From Selenomonadaceae bacterium (GTDB taxonomy: Bacteria > Bacillota > Negativicutes > Selenomonadales > Selenomonadaceae), in NCBI GenBank assembly GCA_017477125.1, contig JAFUXN010000037.1:1-45909 (forward strand): a DNA stretch of 45,909 bases, written 5' to 3'. Of this stretch, positions 16,126 through 24,864 are shown piece after piece. The translations under genes and the position numbers were made by a program. The stretch's first letter is position 1; each line of letters starts with the position of its first letter. The notes beneath the pieces were generated by a model, which worked only from the letters and a program-made list of their open reading frames with translations, was not told where the DNA came from and did not search any database.

Positions 16126-16557
16126 ATGATTAAACGCATTCTGGTTCCCGTCGACGGTTCTCCCGGCTCCGATCTCGCCGTCGCTCAAGCCATCAACATT
16201 GCCTCGAGTTGCGACGCAAAAATCTTCTTCCTCTACGTCGCCAACATCAACCAGCTCGCCATCAACGCTTACCTCTCCGACGCCATCCTCGCCGCCGTCA
16301 AGAAGGCGGGTCAAGTGATCCTCGAGCGCGCCGAGAACATGATGCCCGGCAATATCGAGCACGAAACTTATTCCGAAACGGGCTCGCCCGCCGTCACCAT
16401 TCTCGATTTCGAAAAGCGCCTCGACATCGATCTGATCGTCATGGGCAGTCGCGGGCTCGGATTGATCAAAGGAGTGCTGCTCGGCAGCGTCAGCCAATAC
16501 GTGATCGAGCAATCGACTTGCCCCGTCCTGGTGGTCAAATCCGGAGGCGAAGATTGA
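16126..16557 (+). CDS. Universal stress protein (UspA family)
   Basis: 143 aa, a single Usp domain. It starts MIKRILVPVDGSPGSD and has the ATP-binding signature G-x2-G-x9-G-S (GSRGLGLIKGVLLGSVSQYV) near the C-terminus, so it belongs to the nucleotide-binding class. Usp proteins help cells survive starvation and other stress; targets vary. AGGAGG at 16111-16116 fixes the ATG at 16126. Its TGA overlaps the ATG of the Sel1-repeat gene by one base, so the two are translated together. Confidence 0.93.
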   Translation: MIKRILVPVDGSPGSDLAVAQAINIASSCDAKIFFLYVANINQLAINAYLSDAILAAVKKAGQVILERAENMMPGNIEHETYSETGSPAVTILDFEKRLDIDLIVMGSRGLGLIKGVLLGSVSQYVIEQSTCPVLVVKSGGED

Positions 16558-17336
16558 TGACGAGCCGCAACGATCAGAACGTGTTCGAGAGAATTTCGGC
16601 GGCGGCTCGAGCGGGCAACGTCAATGCGATGAACATCGTCGGCAATTTTTATTACAACGGTGAGCTCATCGAACGCAATTACCGATTGGCGTTCAAGTGG
16701 TACAAGGCGGCGGCGGAGAACGGTCACGTTGAGGCGATGCGCAACCTGGCGGAGATGTATCACGTCGGCGAGGGCACCCGCAAGAGTACCAACAAGGCGG
16801 TCGAGTGGTTCAGCAAAGCGGCGGATCGCAACGACAGCGCGTCGATAAATGCGTTGGGCTATCTGTATCATAAGGGCGACGGTGTGGCTCGAGACATGCC
16901 GCGCGCGTTGGAGTATTATCGTCGGGCGGCGCAACTGGGCAATGCTGAAGCGATGGTGAATCTGGCGTACATCTATTCGCAGGGCGACGGCGCTCGCAAG
17001 AATCAGATGATGTCGTTTCAATGGTACGAGCGGGCGGCGGCGTTGCATCACCCCGAGGCGATGAGGAACTTGGGGATCATGTTCTACGAGGGGCATGGCA
17101 CGGAGCAGGACATCAAACGCGCGTACTGGTGGATGACGCGGGCGGCGAAACTTCGCTACGATCGGGCGATGTGCGAACTCGGCGACATGTATCATCACGG
17201 GGCGATCTTCAATCGCAAGCGCGCTCAATGTTGGTATGAAACGGTCTTGCGCATGAGTTCCGACGGGGAGATCAGGAAGGCGGCATTTGCCGGTATAATG
17301 GAGTTGCGCAACAAAAAAGCGCCCGCTCTCGATTGA
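16557..17336 (+). CDS. Sel1-repeat (TPR-like) protein
   Basis: 259 aa made of about six Sel1-like repeats of ~36 residues (AMRNLAEMYHVGEGTRKSTNKAVEWF type). There is no signal peptide, so it is a cytoplasmic helical-repeat scaffold. Sel1 proteins mediate protein-protein contacts in signalling or stress response. It is coupled to the usp gene through TGATGA, suggesting that the two act together. The start at 16557 is preferred because codons upstream in this frame are an out-of-frame reading of usp. The last codons overlap a minus-strand terminator hairpin. Confidence 0.9.
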   Translation: MTSRNDQNVFERISAAARAGNVNAMNIVGNFYYNGELIERNYRLAFKWYKAAAENGHVEAMRNLAEMYHVGEGTRKSTNKAVEWFSKAADRNDSASINALGYLYHKGDGVARDMPRALEYYRRAAQLGNAEAMVNLAYIYSQGDGARKNQMMSFQWYERAAALHHPEAMRNLGIMFYEGHGTEQDIKRAYWWMTRAAKLRYDRAMCELGDMYHHGAIFNRKRAQCWYETVLRMSSDGEIRKAAFAGIMELRNKKAPALD

Positions 17337-17348
17337 GAGAAGGCGCTT
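17313..17348 (-). terminator. Intrinsic terminator on the minus strand
   Basis: Minus strand: AAGCGCC-TT-CTCTC, loop AATC, GAGAG-CG-GGCGCTT, ending in a run of six T. It is a strong hairpin overlapping the 3' end of the plus-strand Sel1 gene, with the T-run only on the minus strand. The nearest minus-strand stop is 380 bp away. Confidence 0.75.
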
Positions 17349-17729
17349 CCCCTATGACAGAGGCTCGAACGAACCAATTTTGCCGTCGCCGATCGGGATC
17401 GTTGACGGCGTTTAGATTTTAAGACGCGCACACGGCGCTAAATGCTTTCGGTGAAACGTCTTGTCGAGTGATGAGCTCGGGCATTGTCGCGCGTCGGAAC
17501 GATCGGATTGTCGATTGTCGTTCGACGGAAGCGAACCATGTTCATCGCGTAAGGGGGAAATTGCCCCTGACGTGACCATCACATTCAATTTTAAAAGATG
17601 TGCAGCCTCGCAGTTCATCTGCACCTGAACCGGCTCGTCGAACCCCATCAAAGGCATTTTTATTGATCCCGCCCACCCACCCTTTAAGGGCGGCGCCCTT
17701 TGACCCGAAGGTCGTCGTCGCCCGTCGAT
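17349..17729. other. 381-bp stretch without a recognised gene; possible minus-strand RNA
   Basis: No protein family was recognised. The stretch holds a palindrome AAGGGC-GGC-GCCCTT at 17686-17700. Just beside it at 17668-17682, on the minus strand, is GGGTGGGTGGGCGGG, a perfect G-quadruplex motif with one-base loops. It also holds a GGGGG/CCCC pair near 17556-17572. The CGCTAAATGCTTTCGG motif near 17437 resembles sequences at 26.2-26.5 kb. An 81-codon minus-strand frame (17412-17657) lacks a ribosome site and looks random after ~40 residues. With the terminator at its far end, a non-coding transcript or long 3' leader of the 211-aa gene is plausible. Confidence 0.4.
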
Positions 17730-18365
17730 TTATTTATTCTTCTCGATGTACTCTTCGATGATCGAATCATAATCGCCGTGAATGTCGAACGGCAGTTCAT
17801 AATCAACCTTCGTGTTCAACAGCGCCAGATCGATCTCCGTCGACACACGATCCGCCTCCGCATACAACTTTTTCAGCAGCTTGCGCACCTTCGTCCGATC
17901 ATAATCGATCGTTTGTATCCGTTCGATGTCATAACGATATTCCGTTTGATTGCCGTCCTTGTTGAACACATAGCCGCGACCCGCATTCTTCATCACCGTG
18001 TGCGAACTCTGCTGTCGAGCCAACGCGTCAAGCGTCGACGCCAACGCATGCCGACGTCTGTTCGCATCAACCGCCGTGTCCAGATCAAAATCCATCGCCG
18101 CTTTCGTCGCGTGGATCGCTCGCGATAACTTCTCCCGCTCCTCAAGCAGCTTGATCAGAAACCCGATCAGCTCGCCCGCCGGGAATTTTTTTTTGTTGAC
18201 GTTCGTAACATCGAGCTCCTCATCGGGCTGATCCGCCGCCACCTTCGACCGAAAATGTTTTTCCGTCACCGTCATCAGATTGCCGGTGTCCTCCAAGTAC
18301 TCAAACGCATGTTCGTTGAGCTTGCCGAATACGTTCTGCGCTTGGAACGCCTCTTTTAAATTCAT
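17730..18365 (-). CDS. Unknown 211-aa charged protein
   Basis: I do not recognise the family. The protein is soluble and highly charged, with probable helical hairpin stretches (ELIGFLIKLLEEREKLSRAI and DRTKVRKLLKKLYAEADRVS). It contains RRRHALASTLDALARQQSS and an YVFNKDGNQTEYRYDIERIQ segment that could be a beta-hairpin. There is no signal peptide and no membrane segment. GGAGGTG 7 nt upstream makes the ATG secure. It follows rpoD on the same strand but is separated by a hairpin. Nine consecutive A on the coding strand (18186-18194, encoding Asn-Lys-Lys-Lys) is a possible slippage site. Function unknown. Confidence 0.8.
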   Translation of the reverse strand: MNLKEAFQAQNVFGKLNEHAFEYLEDTGNLMTVTEKHFRSKVAADQPDEELDVTNVNKKKFPAGELIGFLIKLLEEREKLSRAIHATKAAMDFDLDTAVDANRRRHALASTLDALARQQSSHTVMKNAGRGYVFNKDGNQTEYRYDIERIQTIDYDRTKVRKLLKKLYAEADRVSTEIDLALLNTKVDYELPFDIHGDYDSIIEEYIEKNK

Positions 18366-18370
18366 GTCGG

Positions 18371-18419
18371 CACCTCCAAATGGAGCGACCGCACACTCAA
18401 TCGCTCGAATGTGCGGTCG
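18371..18419 (-). promoter_or_regulatory. Hairpins between rpoD and the 211-aa gene
   Basis: A perfect 10-bp inverted repeat, CGACCGCACA/TGTGCGGTCG (18386-18395 and 18410-18419), lies just after the rpoD stop and lacks a T-run on the minus strand. Immediately after it CTCC-ATTT-GGAG can fold so that the Shine-Dalgarno GGAGG of the downstream gene is paired. It may be an mRNA processing or stability element, or an attenuator with ribosome-site occlusion. Confidence 0.5.
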
Positions 18420-18427
18420 ATTGTTTG

Positions 18428-19636
18428 TCAGTCGAGAAAATCTTTGAGCTTCTTGCTTCGAGACGGATGCCGCAATTTCCTCAACGCTTTCGCCTCTATC
18501 TGCCTGATCCGCTCGCGCGTCACCCCAAAGCTCTGCCCGACCTCCTCAAGCGTGCGCGCCCGACCCGTTTCGTCGAGCCCAAACCGCAGGATCAATACCT
18601 TCTGCTCCCGCTCCGTCAGCGTGCTCAGGACTTCTCCCAATTGCTCCTTCAACAGTTGGAACGACGCCGCATCAGCCGGAGCCTGCGCGTCTTGATCTTC
18701 AATGAAGTCGCCCAAATGCGAGTCCTCTTCCTCGCCGATCGGCGTTTCGAGCGATACCGGCTCCTGCGCTATCTTCATGATCTCGCGCACTCGATCAACC
18801 GAGACTTCCATCTCCTTGGCGATTTCGTCCGCCGTCGGCTCACGCCCGTACTTCTGCAACAATTGCCTCGACACTCGGATCAGTTTGTTGATCGTCTCAA
18901 CCATATGCACCGGGATTCGGATCGTTCGCGCTTGATCCGCTATCGCTCTCGTGATCGCTTGCCTGATCCACCAGGTCGCATACGTGCTGAACTTATACCC
19001 CTTATTATAATCAAACTTCTCGACGGCTTTGATCAATCCCAGATTGCCCTCTTGGATCAGATCGAGGAACAACATGCCGCGCCCGACATACCTCTTGGCG
19101 ATGCTCACAACCAATCGCAAATTCGATTCCGCCAGACGCTTTTGAGCTTCCTCGTCGCCCGCCTCCATCTGCTTCGCCAGATCGACTTCCTCTTGCGCCG
19201 TCAGCAACGGCACCCGACCGATCTCCTTCAAATACATTCGCACCGGATCATCAATCGAAATGCCCTCGGGCACGCTCAGATCAACCGTCGGCGGCGGCAA
19301 GTGCGGCTTCTCCTTCTCGGGCTGCTCGGTCGTCGCGATCGGCGGCGGCGTCACGTTTGCCGACGATACCGTCTCATCGATCTCGTCAATGTCTTCGTTC
19401 TCCTCGTTTTCGTCGAGATCGTCTATTATCTCGATGCCCGTCTGGCTGAACGTGTCGAACAACTCATCGATCTCGTCCGGCGAAAGGTCCTGCTTCTGCA
19501 AGGCATCATACATCTCGCCATACGTCAACGTTCCCCCGTTCGCCTTCCCCTTGTTGAGAAGGTCAGCCACAATACGGGAGCTGCGGCTCAAACCCTCCTC
19601 CGGCAGCGTAGCCTCATTATTGTTGTCTTCTGTCAT
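18428..19636 (-). CDS. rpoD: RNA polymerase primary sigma factor RpoD (SigA)
   Basis: 402 aa from the ATG at 19636, chosen because GGGGG stands 7 nt upstream; a start at 19684 has no ribosome site. It has an acidic low-complexity N-terminal part ([16 protein letters not shown], a reduced region 1.1). Region 1.2 follows at ~128-160 ([18 protein letters not shown]) and region 2 at ~168-236 ([47 protein letters not shown]). Region 3 contains [14 protein letters not shown], and region 4 carries the -35-reading helix-turn-helix ([19 protein letters not shown]). The length is typical of Firmicute primary sigma factors without the large insert. It lies 63 bp after dnaG, the classic dnaG-rpoD arrangement. 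Confidence 0.97.
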   Translation of the reverse strand: MTEDNNNEATLPEEGLSRSSRIVADLLNKGKANGGTLTYGEMYDALQKQDLSPDEIDELFDTFSQTGIEIIDDLDENEENEDIDEIDETVSSANVTPPPIATTEQPEKEKPHLPPPTVDLSVPEGISIDDPVRMYLKEIGRVPLLTAQEEVDLAKQMEAGDEEAQKRLAESNLRLVVSIAKRYVGRGMLFLDLIQEGNLGLIKAVEKFDYNKGYKFSTYATWWIRQAITRAIADQARTIRIPVHMVETINKLIRVSRQLLQKYGREPTADEIAKEMEVSVDRVREIMKIAQEPVSLETPIGEEEDSHLGDFIEDQDAQAPADAASFQLLKEQLGEVLSTLTEREQKVLILRFGLDETGRARTLEEVGQSFGVTRERIRQIEAKALRKLRHPSRSKKLKDFLD

Positions 19637-19699
19637 ACGGCAGCCCCCTTTGTCTGCACATTTTACTTTCAAGTTGCTCATCATCCCAAACGTGATGAA

Positions 19700-21553
19700 T
19701 TATGATCTCTTGCGGTCGAGCCGACGCTTGATGTCCCGCACTTCAAGCAGTTTCGCATGATGTTCGGGCGAACCGATCTCAAGCTGCTCAAGTTCCTGCG
19801 CGGCTTGTCGATACTGCCGACTCAACTCTTCTATTTTCAAAAGCGCAAGCGAATCCATGTAAGCCTGCACTTCCTCTGCCGTTAATTCTTCTCCCGAGTC
19901 CGTCAGACATTCCGACAGCTCCGTCAATGCCTGCGGGCTCAATTGCTCGGCGGCGCTGACGTCATCGGGTCGACGGTCTTCGCTTATGCACTTCTCGAGA
20001 TAATCAATGATCTCTCGATGCGTCTGCGGGAAATTTTCCTTCGATACCGACGTCAACGCATGCTGCAACAGATCGGTCGCGTGCCAGCCCGTTTGTATGA
20101 TCGCTCGACACGCGCGCCACATGGCATCGTTGCCCGCCTCGGTTCGAGTGGTTTTGAGCTTGACGACCCGATCGCTTGTCGGCGACGGAGTATTCATCTG
20201 CACTCGAGAAAATTTCTTCCACTCGTCGTTGACCGTGTTCGGATCGAGCGACAGCATCAACGCCAACTTCCGACTGTACTCGTTGCGGAGCGCGCTGTCG
20301 TTCATCGTCGCTATCGACGACAAAATTTCTCTCAACGCATTGATCCTGCCGTCAACGCTGCTCTTGTCGGCTCGCCCCATCACGTATCGAATGCGATAAT
20401 CGATCATCGGCATCGCATTGAGCGCCAACTGCCAAAACTCATCCCGACCATGCTTTCGCACATAATCATCGGGATCCTTGCCGTCGGGAATGATGATCAC
20501 CGACGCTTGAGCCTCGGCGGCGGTTACGATCGGCAACGCCCTCATCGTCGCATTTTGACCCGCCTCGTCGCTGTCGTAGCAGAACACTATTTTTTTCGAG
20601 TAGCGCTTGAGGATTTTGATGTGATCTTCGGTGAAGGCGGTTCCCAACGTCGCCACCACATTCGTGACGCCCGCACTCACCAACGAAATCGCGTCCATGT
20701 AACCCTCGACAACGATCACAAAGCCTTCGCGATTGATCGACGACACCGCGCGGTCGAGCCCGAACAGCACCTTGCGCTTGTTGAAGATGATCGTCTCGGG
20801 AGTGTTGAGATATTTGGGCGCGGGCTTGGCGTTGCCGCCGACGACTCTCAAATTCGACGGCGTTTCAAGGATTCTGCCTCCGAAGGCGAGCACGTGACCC
20901 GTGACGTCGGTGATCGGGATCATGATGCGATTGCGAAATCGATCGTAGACGCCGGAACCGCGATTGCGAGCGGCGGCAAGTCCCGCGTCGATCAACTGCT
21001 TTTGCGTGACGCCTCGCTTCTCGAATGCCGTCGACAGCTTGTCCCAATCGTCGGGCGCATAACCCAATTTGAACTCCTCAATCGTCTTGGCAGTGATGCC
21101 GCGCGCGTCGAGATACGCCAGCGCCGATTCGCCGTAGTTCGTCATGGTCAGGCAGTTGTGGAAGAAATTGCGCGCGAGCTCGTTGATGTCGTAGAGAGAT
21201 TTCTCAACGCGCTCAAGCTCGAGCTCCCGATCGGATTTCGGACGAGCGTTCGGCAACGGTATGTTGAGACGCTTTGCCTGCAACTTGACCGCGTCGAAAT
21301 ACGAAATGCCCTCCATGCGCGCCACGAAGTTGAACACGTTGCCGCCCTCGCCGCAACCGAAACAATGATAAAAACCCTTGACGGGATCGATGGTGAACGA
21401 CGGCGTCTTCTCGTGATGGAACGGGCAACACGCCCAATATCGTCCGCCCTTCTGAATCAGATTGAGGTAATGCGACGCAACGGAAAAAATATCGGAGCCC
21501 TCCCGCACACGATTGACAAACTCATCGAGCTTGGCGTTGTCAGCGTTGGGCAC
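19700..21553 (-). CDS. dnaG: DNA primase DnaG
   Basis: 617 aa. The N-terminal CHC2 zinc domain uses C43, H46, C64 and C67 (CCPFHHEKTPSF...FYHCFGCG). The catalytic TOPRIM core follows, with VVEGYMDAISL and the FCYDSDEAGQNA metal-binding Asp block, and then a helical C-terminal region expected to bind the replicative helicase. It makes RNA primers at replication forks. The start is GTG behind GGAGGTGA; the in-frame length agrees with the family (~600 aa). It lies downstream of a terminator that separates it from map. Confidence 0.97.
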   Translation of the reverse strand: MPNADNAKLDEFVNRVREGSDIFSVASHYLNLIQKGGRYWACCPFHHEKTPSFTIDPVKGFYHCFGCGEGGNVFNFVARMEGISYFDAVKLQAKRLNIPLPNARPKSDRELELERVEKSLYDINELARNFFHNCLTMTNYGESALAYLDARGITAKTIEEFKLGYAPDDWDKLSTAFEKRGVTQKQLIDAGLAAARNRGSGVYDRFRNRIMIPITDVTGHVLAFGGRILETPSNLRVVGGNAKPAPKYLNTPETIIFNKRKVLFGLDRAVSSINREGFVIVVEGYMDAISLVSAGVTNVVATLGTAFTEDHIKILKRYSKKIVFCYDSDEAGQNATMRALPIVTAAEAQASVIIIPDGKDPDDYVRKHGRDEFWQLALNAMPMIDYRIRYVMGRADKSSVDGRINALREILSSIATMNDSALRNEYSRKLALMLSLDPNTVNDEWKKFSRVQMNTPSPTSDRVVKLKTTRTEAGNDAMWRACRAIIQTGWHATDLLQHALTSVSKENFPQTHREIIDYLEKCISEDRRPDDVSAAEQLSPQALTELSECLTDSGEELTAEEVQAYMDSLALLKIEELSRQYRQAAQELEQLEIGSPEHHAKLLEVRDIKRRLDRKRS

Positions 21554-21648
21554 ATCCGTTCACCTCCGTTGGCATATATATTCCCTGTCGATTGGAAATT
21601 TCCTTTTCGAGCCGAAATTTTTTTGAACGTGCACGCCTTCGAACAATC

Positions 21649-21676
21649 AAAAAGCCGCCGACATTTCGCCGACGGC
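21649..21676 (-). terminator. Terminator of the GT2-GT2-map operon
   Basis: Minus strand: GCCGTCGGC, a five-base loop, GTCGGCGGC (9 bp with two G-T pairs), then TTTTT. It lies 63 bp after the map stop and ahead of dnaG, so dnaG-rpoD should have its own promoter in the ~95 bp that follow; none was clear. Confidence 0.7.
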
Positions 21677-21738
21677 AAGTTGAATGACGCCGCACACTCG
21701 AGCCGCCCATTGGCATCAAAGTAGGGCGGGTGGGCTGA

Positions 21739-22614
21739 TCAATAGGCAAGGACTTCGTTGCCGGTCTCGGTGATCAAAATCGTCTTCTCCCATTGAGCGG
21801 AGAGGGTTCCGTCCTCGGTTCGCACCGTCCAATTGTCGTCGGCGTCCGTCACGACCTCCTTCGCCCCAATGTTGATCATCGGCTCGACCGTGATCACCAT
21901 GCCCGGCACCAAGATCATTCCCGTGTCCGCCTCGCAATCGTGACTGACGAACGGCGGCGTGTGGAACTGTCGCCCGACTCCATGTCCGCCGAGCAGCGTC
22001 ACCACCGAATAACCGTTCTCTCGAGCCATCGCTCCGCATGCCGCTCCGATCTCCCCGACCAAATGCCACGGTTGCGCCGCTCGAATGCCCGCCTCCATGA
22101 TCTCGCGCGTCACCTCGACCAACCGTTGAGCCTCGGGCGTCGTCTTGCCGCCCACTATGTACATTCGAGACGCGTCGGCGAAAAATCCGTCGAGATCGGT
22201 CGTGATGTCCACGTTGACGATGTCGCCCGCCTTCAATATCTCGTCGGCGGAGGGTATCCCATGACACACCACATTGTTGATCGACGTGCAGATGCTCTTG
22301 GGATAACCTTCGAAGCCGAGGCACGACGGGTGCGCGCCCTTGCCGACAATGTAATCGTGCACGGCGGTATCGAGGCTCAACGTGTCGATGCCCGGCTTGA
22401 TCAACTCGTCAATCAGATCGAGCGCGCCCGTGTTGATCACCGCCGCCCTCTTGATCTTCTCGACATCCTGAGCGTTGTAGATCAGCTCGTGCGTCGGACG
22501 GATCTGATTCTTGTTGATGTCCAACTTCAATCCCTCAAGCCGCTCGTCGAAATCCAAATGGCATTTCTTATACTTCTTGCCGCTCCCGCACCAGCACGGA
22601 TCATTTCTCTTCAT
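21739..22614 (-). CDS. map: Methionine aminopeptidase type I with SEC-C zinc motif
   Basis: 291 aa. The protein starts MKRNDPCWCGSGKKYKKCH, a SEC-C zinc-binding motif (C7, C9, C18, H19) found on many Firmicute MAPs. The pita-bread catalytic domain follows. Dimetal ligands are visible in VDITTDLDGFFADASRM (two Asp), GHGVGRQFH (His), VTVEPMI (Glu) and AQWEKTI (Glu). It removes N-terminal Met from nascent proteins. I chose the ATG at 22614 with AAGGAG 12 nt upstream; a longer frame from 22653 would overlap the GT2 stop by 23 bp. It is the last gene of the operon with two glycosyltransferases, a housekeeping gene riding with envelope genes. Confidence 0.95.
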   Translation of the reverse strand: MKRNDPCWCGSGKKYKKCHLDFDERLEGLKLDINKNQIRPTHELIYNAQDVEKIKRAAVINTGALDLIDELIKPGIDTLSLDTAVHDYIVGKGAHPSCLGFEGYPKSICTSINNVVCHGIPSADEILKAGDIVNVDITTDLDGFFADASRMYIVGGKTTPEAQRLVEVTREIMEAGIRAAQPWHLVGEIGAACGAMARENGYSVVTLLGGHGVGRQFHTPPFVSHDCEADTGMILVPGMVITVEPMINIGAKEVVTDADDNWTVRTEDGTLSAQWEKTILITETGNEVLAY

Positions 22615-22630
22615 GTAACGCAACCACTCC

Positions 22631-23608
22631 TTAATTCGTTTTATGATTTTCATTCGTTCGCGTCCGCCGCTCCCCCAAACATTTGAACATGTACCCTCGG
22701 ATCAAATTCGTCACGAACAATGCGTCGCCTCCAAATGTCGGGCGCAATGCTCGCTCCGTCTCCTCAATTGCTTTGATCGGATCGTCATTGAAGAACTGCA
22801 ACGCATAATCCATCAGCACCCCGTTGACCACGCTGAACGTCACGTTGCCGACGAACATCGGATCATCGAACGCCGACAGCCGACGCTCAAGGTACGCGCT
22901 CAACTTCATTGCGCCTTCGATGTTTCGACTCAACCGATTGATCGTTTGCGATGCCGACGTCTGCTTGACCCTCCAGATGTATAACGGCTCAGCAAACTTG
23001 ACGATCCGATCCGTCGACAACAGTACGTCGAGCAAGAAGAACACGTCCTCGGCTACGCAATCGGGGAATCGAATGTCCTTCAACAGCGCTCGACGGTAGA
23101 GGAACAGCCACGGCGGATAATGCATCTTGTGATTGACCAGCTCACTCCAAATCCTCTGCTTGGGGTCGGACGAGATTTCGGTGAGGGCGCCCCGACGCAC
23201 CACTTGACAGTTGAGCTTCTCTATCGATTGAGCATCGCCGTTGTCCGCCCACAACGACGACACATCGAACGCCACATCATTATCGCCGATCGCATCGATG
23301 AACGTCTCCAAGCAATTGGGCAACAGCAGATCATCATCGTCCATGAAATAGACGTACTCGCCAATCGCATGCTCGAGCCCCACGTTCCGCGCGGAGCCGG
23401 GATTGCCCAAATTCTTCTCGTTGACGACGAGCCTGATGCGCGGATCATCAAACGTCTTTGCGATCTCGAGCGTTCGATCGGTCGAGCAATCATCGATCAA
23501 GATCACTTCAAAATCCGTGAACGTCTGCGTCAACAGAGATTCCAACGCCGGCTTGATAAAATTCTCGGCGTTGTACATCGGCACGATCACTGAAACGGTT
23601 GGGGTCAC
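22631..23608 (-). CDS. GT2 family glycosyltransferase
   Basis: 325 aa from the GTG at 23608. GGGAGGTGA 5-7 nt upstream decides this start over a TTG seven codons earlier. The GT2 fold is complete: TVSVIVPMYNAENFIKPALES, ILIDDCSTDRT (nucleotide-binding DD), GSARNVGLEHAIGEYVYFMD, and the metal-binding DDDD in MDDDDLL. There are no membrane segments. It probably adds a sugar to a surface polysaccharide; donor and acceptor are unknown. It is the middle gene of a three-gene operon and starts 18 bp after the upstream GT2. Confidence 0.92.
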   Translation of the reverse strand: MTPTVSVIVPMYNAENFIKPALESLLTQTFTDFEVILIDDCSTDRTLEIAKTFDDPRIRLVVNEKNLGNPGSARNVGLEHAIGEYVYFMDDDDLLLPNCLETFIDAIGDNDVAFDVSSLWADNGDAQSIEKLNCQVVRRGALTEISSDPKQRIWSELVNHKMHYPPWLFLYRRALLKDIRFPDCVAEDVFFLLDVLLSTDRIVKFAEPLYIWRVKQTSASQTINRLSRNIEGAMKLSAYLERRLSAFDDPMFVGNVTFSVVNGVLMDYALQFFNDDPIKAIEETERALRPTFGGDALFVTNLIRGYMFKCLGERRTRTNENHKTN

Positions 23609-23625
23609 CCAATCACCTCCCACGC

Positions 23626-24714
23626 TCAAAATGTGATAAGCCGATTGACTTCATTTTTGATGTGCTTCATCGTCGCGCGCAATCTCAAATTCTCATCGGC
23701 ATCGCTCGACTTCGTCACCGCCTCTATGAGGTAACCGCTGATCATCTTGCGCAGCAACGCCGTGTCATTGCCCGCACCGTAACGTGCCTCAAGCTGTTCG
23801 TTTATGATCCGCCAGCACATTACCGGCGACGTATTGTAAGCATTCTTCATCGGTCCGACTATCGCACGATTTTTTATCGACAGGCACAACATATCAATAA
23901 AATAATGATCCGGCTCGCCGTACACTCGCGCAAACGCTTCCGACAATACCTCCTCAAAACTCTCGAGCATTATCAAAAACGACTCAACGCGCTTGGCAAA
24001 TCCCTCAAACGTCCCCGCCGTCGAGTGCGACAACGAAGTTTCCCTTGAGCGCCAAATGTAAAACGGCTCGCTCGTCTTCACGATCTTCGCATTCGAACAT
24101 AAAATCTCCAACAGCCAAATGCCGTCGTCGTGGATCACCGCCTTCTTAAACCTCAAGCCCGCCTCCCTCAAATATTCCATTCGATATAAGTGCAGCCACG
24201 GCGCCGCCGGAGAACATTGTTGAGCATATTCCTCCGTCAAACGCTTCTTCAGATCGTCGGCAATCGGATTCATCTTGCCTCGGTCTTGAACGTATATCTC
24301 CGGAATGTCGGCGAGCTTGGTAAAGTCGCTGTGCAACGGCACAAAATTCTTCGTCCCGATCACCACGTCGGCGTCATTCCGGAGTGCCGTATCATATAAT
24401 AATTTCAACCCGTCGGGCATTAAAACATCGTCGTTGTACATGAAATATATGTAATCGCCTCGCGCCTTGTCCAATCCGATATTGCGCACCAGCCCCGGAC
24501 CATTGGCGCCTCCTATATTCTCGTCGCTCTCAATGATCTCAATGCGCGGGTCTCTAATCGCTCGCGCAAATTCAACCGTCCGATCCGTTGAACAATCATC
24601 GATCAAGATCAACTCAAAATCACTGAACTCCTGCGCCAACACCGATCCTACCGCCATTTGAATGTACCGTTCCGCGTTGAACATCGGTATGACCACTGAG
24701 ATTTTCGGCGCCAT
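23626..24714 (-). CDS. GT2 family glycosyltransferase with YNDD in place of DDD
   Basis: 362 aa. It starts MAPKISVVIPMFNAERYIQM and keeps ILIDDCSTDRT, but the metal-binding motif reads FMYNDDVLMP rather than D-D-D, so metal coordination may be altered. Its C-terminal half is longer than in the neighbouring GT2. GGGAGG before the ATG fixes the start. It is the first gene of the operon, behind a well-formed promoter. Confidence 0.92.
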   Translation of the reverse strand: MAPKISVVIPMFNAERYIQMAVGSVLAQEFSDFELILIDDCSTDRTVEFARAIRDPRIEIIESDENIGGANGPGLVRNIGLDKARGDYIYFMYNDDVLMPDGLKLLYDTALRNDADVVIGTKNFVPLHSDFTKLADIPEIYVQDRGKMNPIADDLKKRLTEEYAQQCSPAAPWLHLYRMEYLREAGLRFKKAVIHDDGIWLLEILCSNAKIVKTSEPFYIWRSRETSLSHSTAGTFEGFAKRVESFLIMLESFEEVLSEAFARVYGEPDHYFIDMLCLSIKNRAIVGPMKNAYNTSPVMCWRIINEQLEARYGAGNDTALLRKMISGYLIEAVTKSSDADENLRLRATMKHIKNEVNRLITF

Positions 24715-24748
24715 AAATTATCCCTCCCGTCGAATGTTTTGCCCGCCG

Positions 24749-24777
24749 ATCATATCACCGTTGACGCCAATTATCAA
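24749..24777 (-). promoter_or_regulatory. Sigma-70 promoter of the GT2-GT2-map operon
   Basis: Minus strand TTGATA, exactly 17 nt, TATGAT: five of six matches in each box, about 35 nt before the ATG at 24714. Confidence 0.75.
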
Positions 24778-24864
24778 TCGGATTTTTCGACCGTCGGCAG
24801 GATTGTTCATCGTCGCGGCGAATGTTACATCGCGCAAATCTCATTCTGATTGGAGTAGATAATC

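Noticed and set aside
17412-17657. 81-codon minus-strand frame in the gene-free stretch
   Set aside because: No ribosome site, and the second half looks random; kept only as a remark within the region entry.
17640-17700. tmRNA or tRNA-like end (GGGGTTCGACGAGCC on the minus strand)
   Set aside because: No CCA end, acceptor stem or tag-peptide frame could be built around it.
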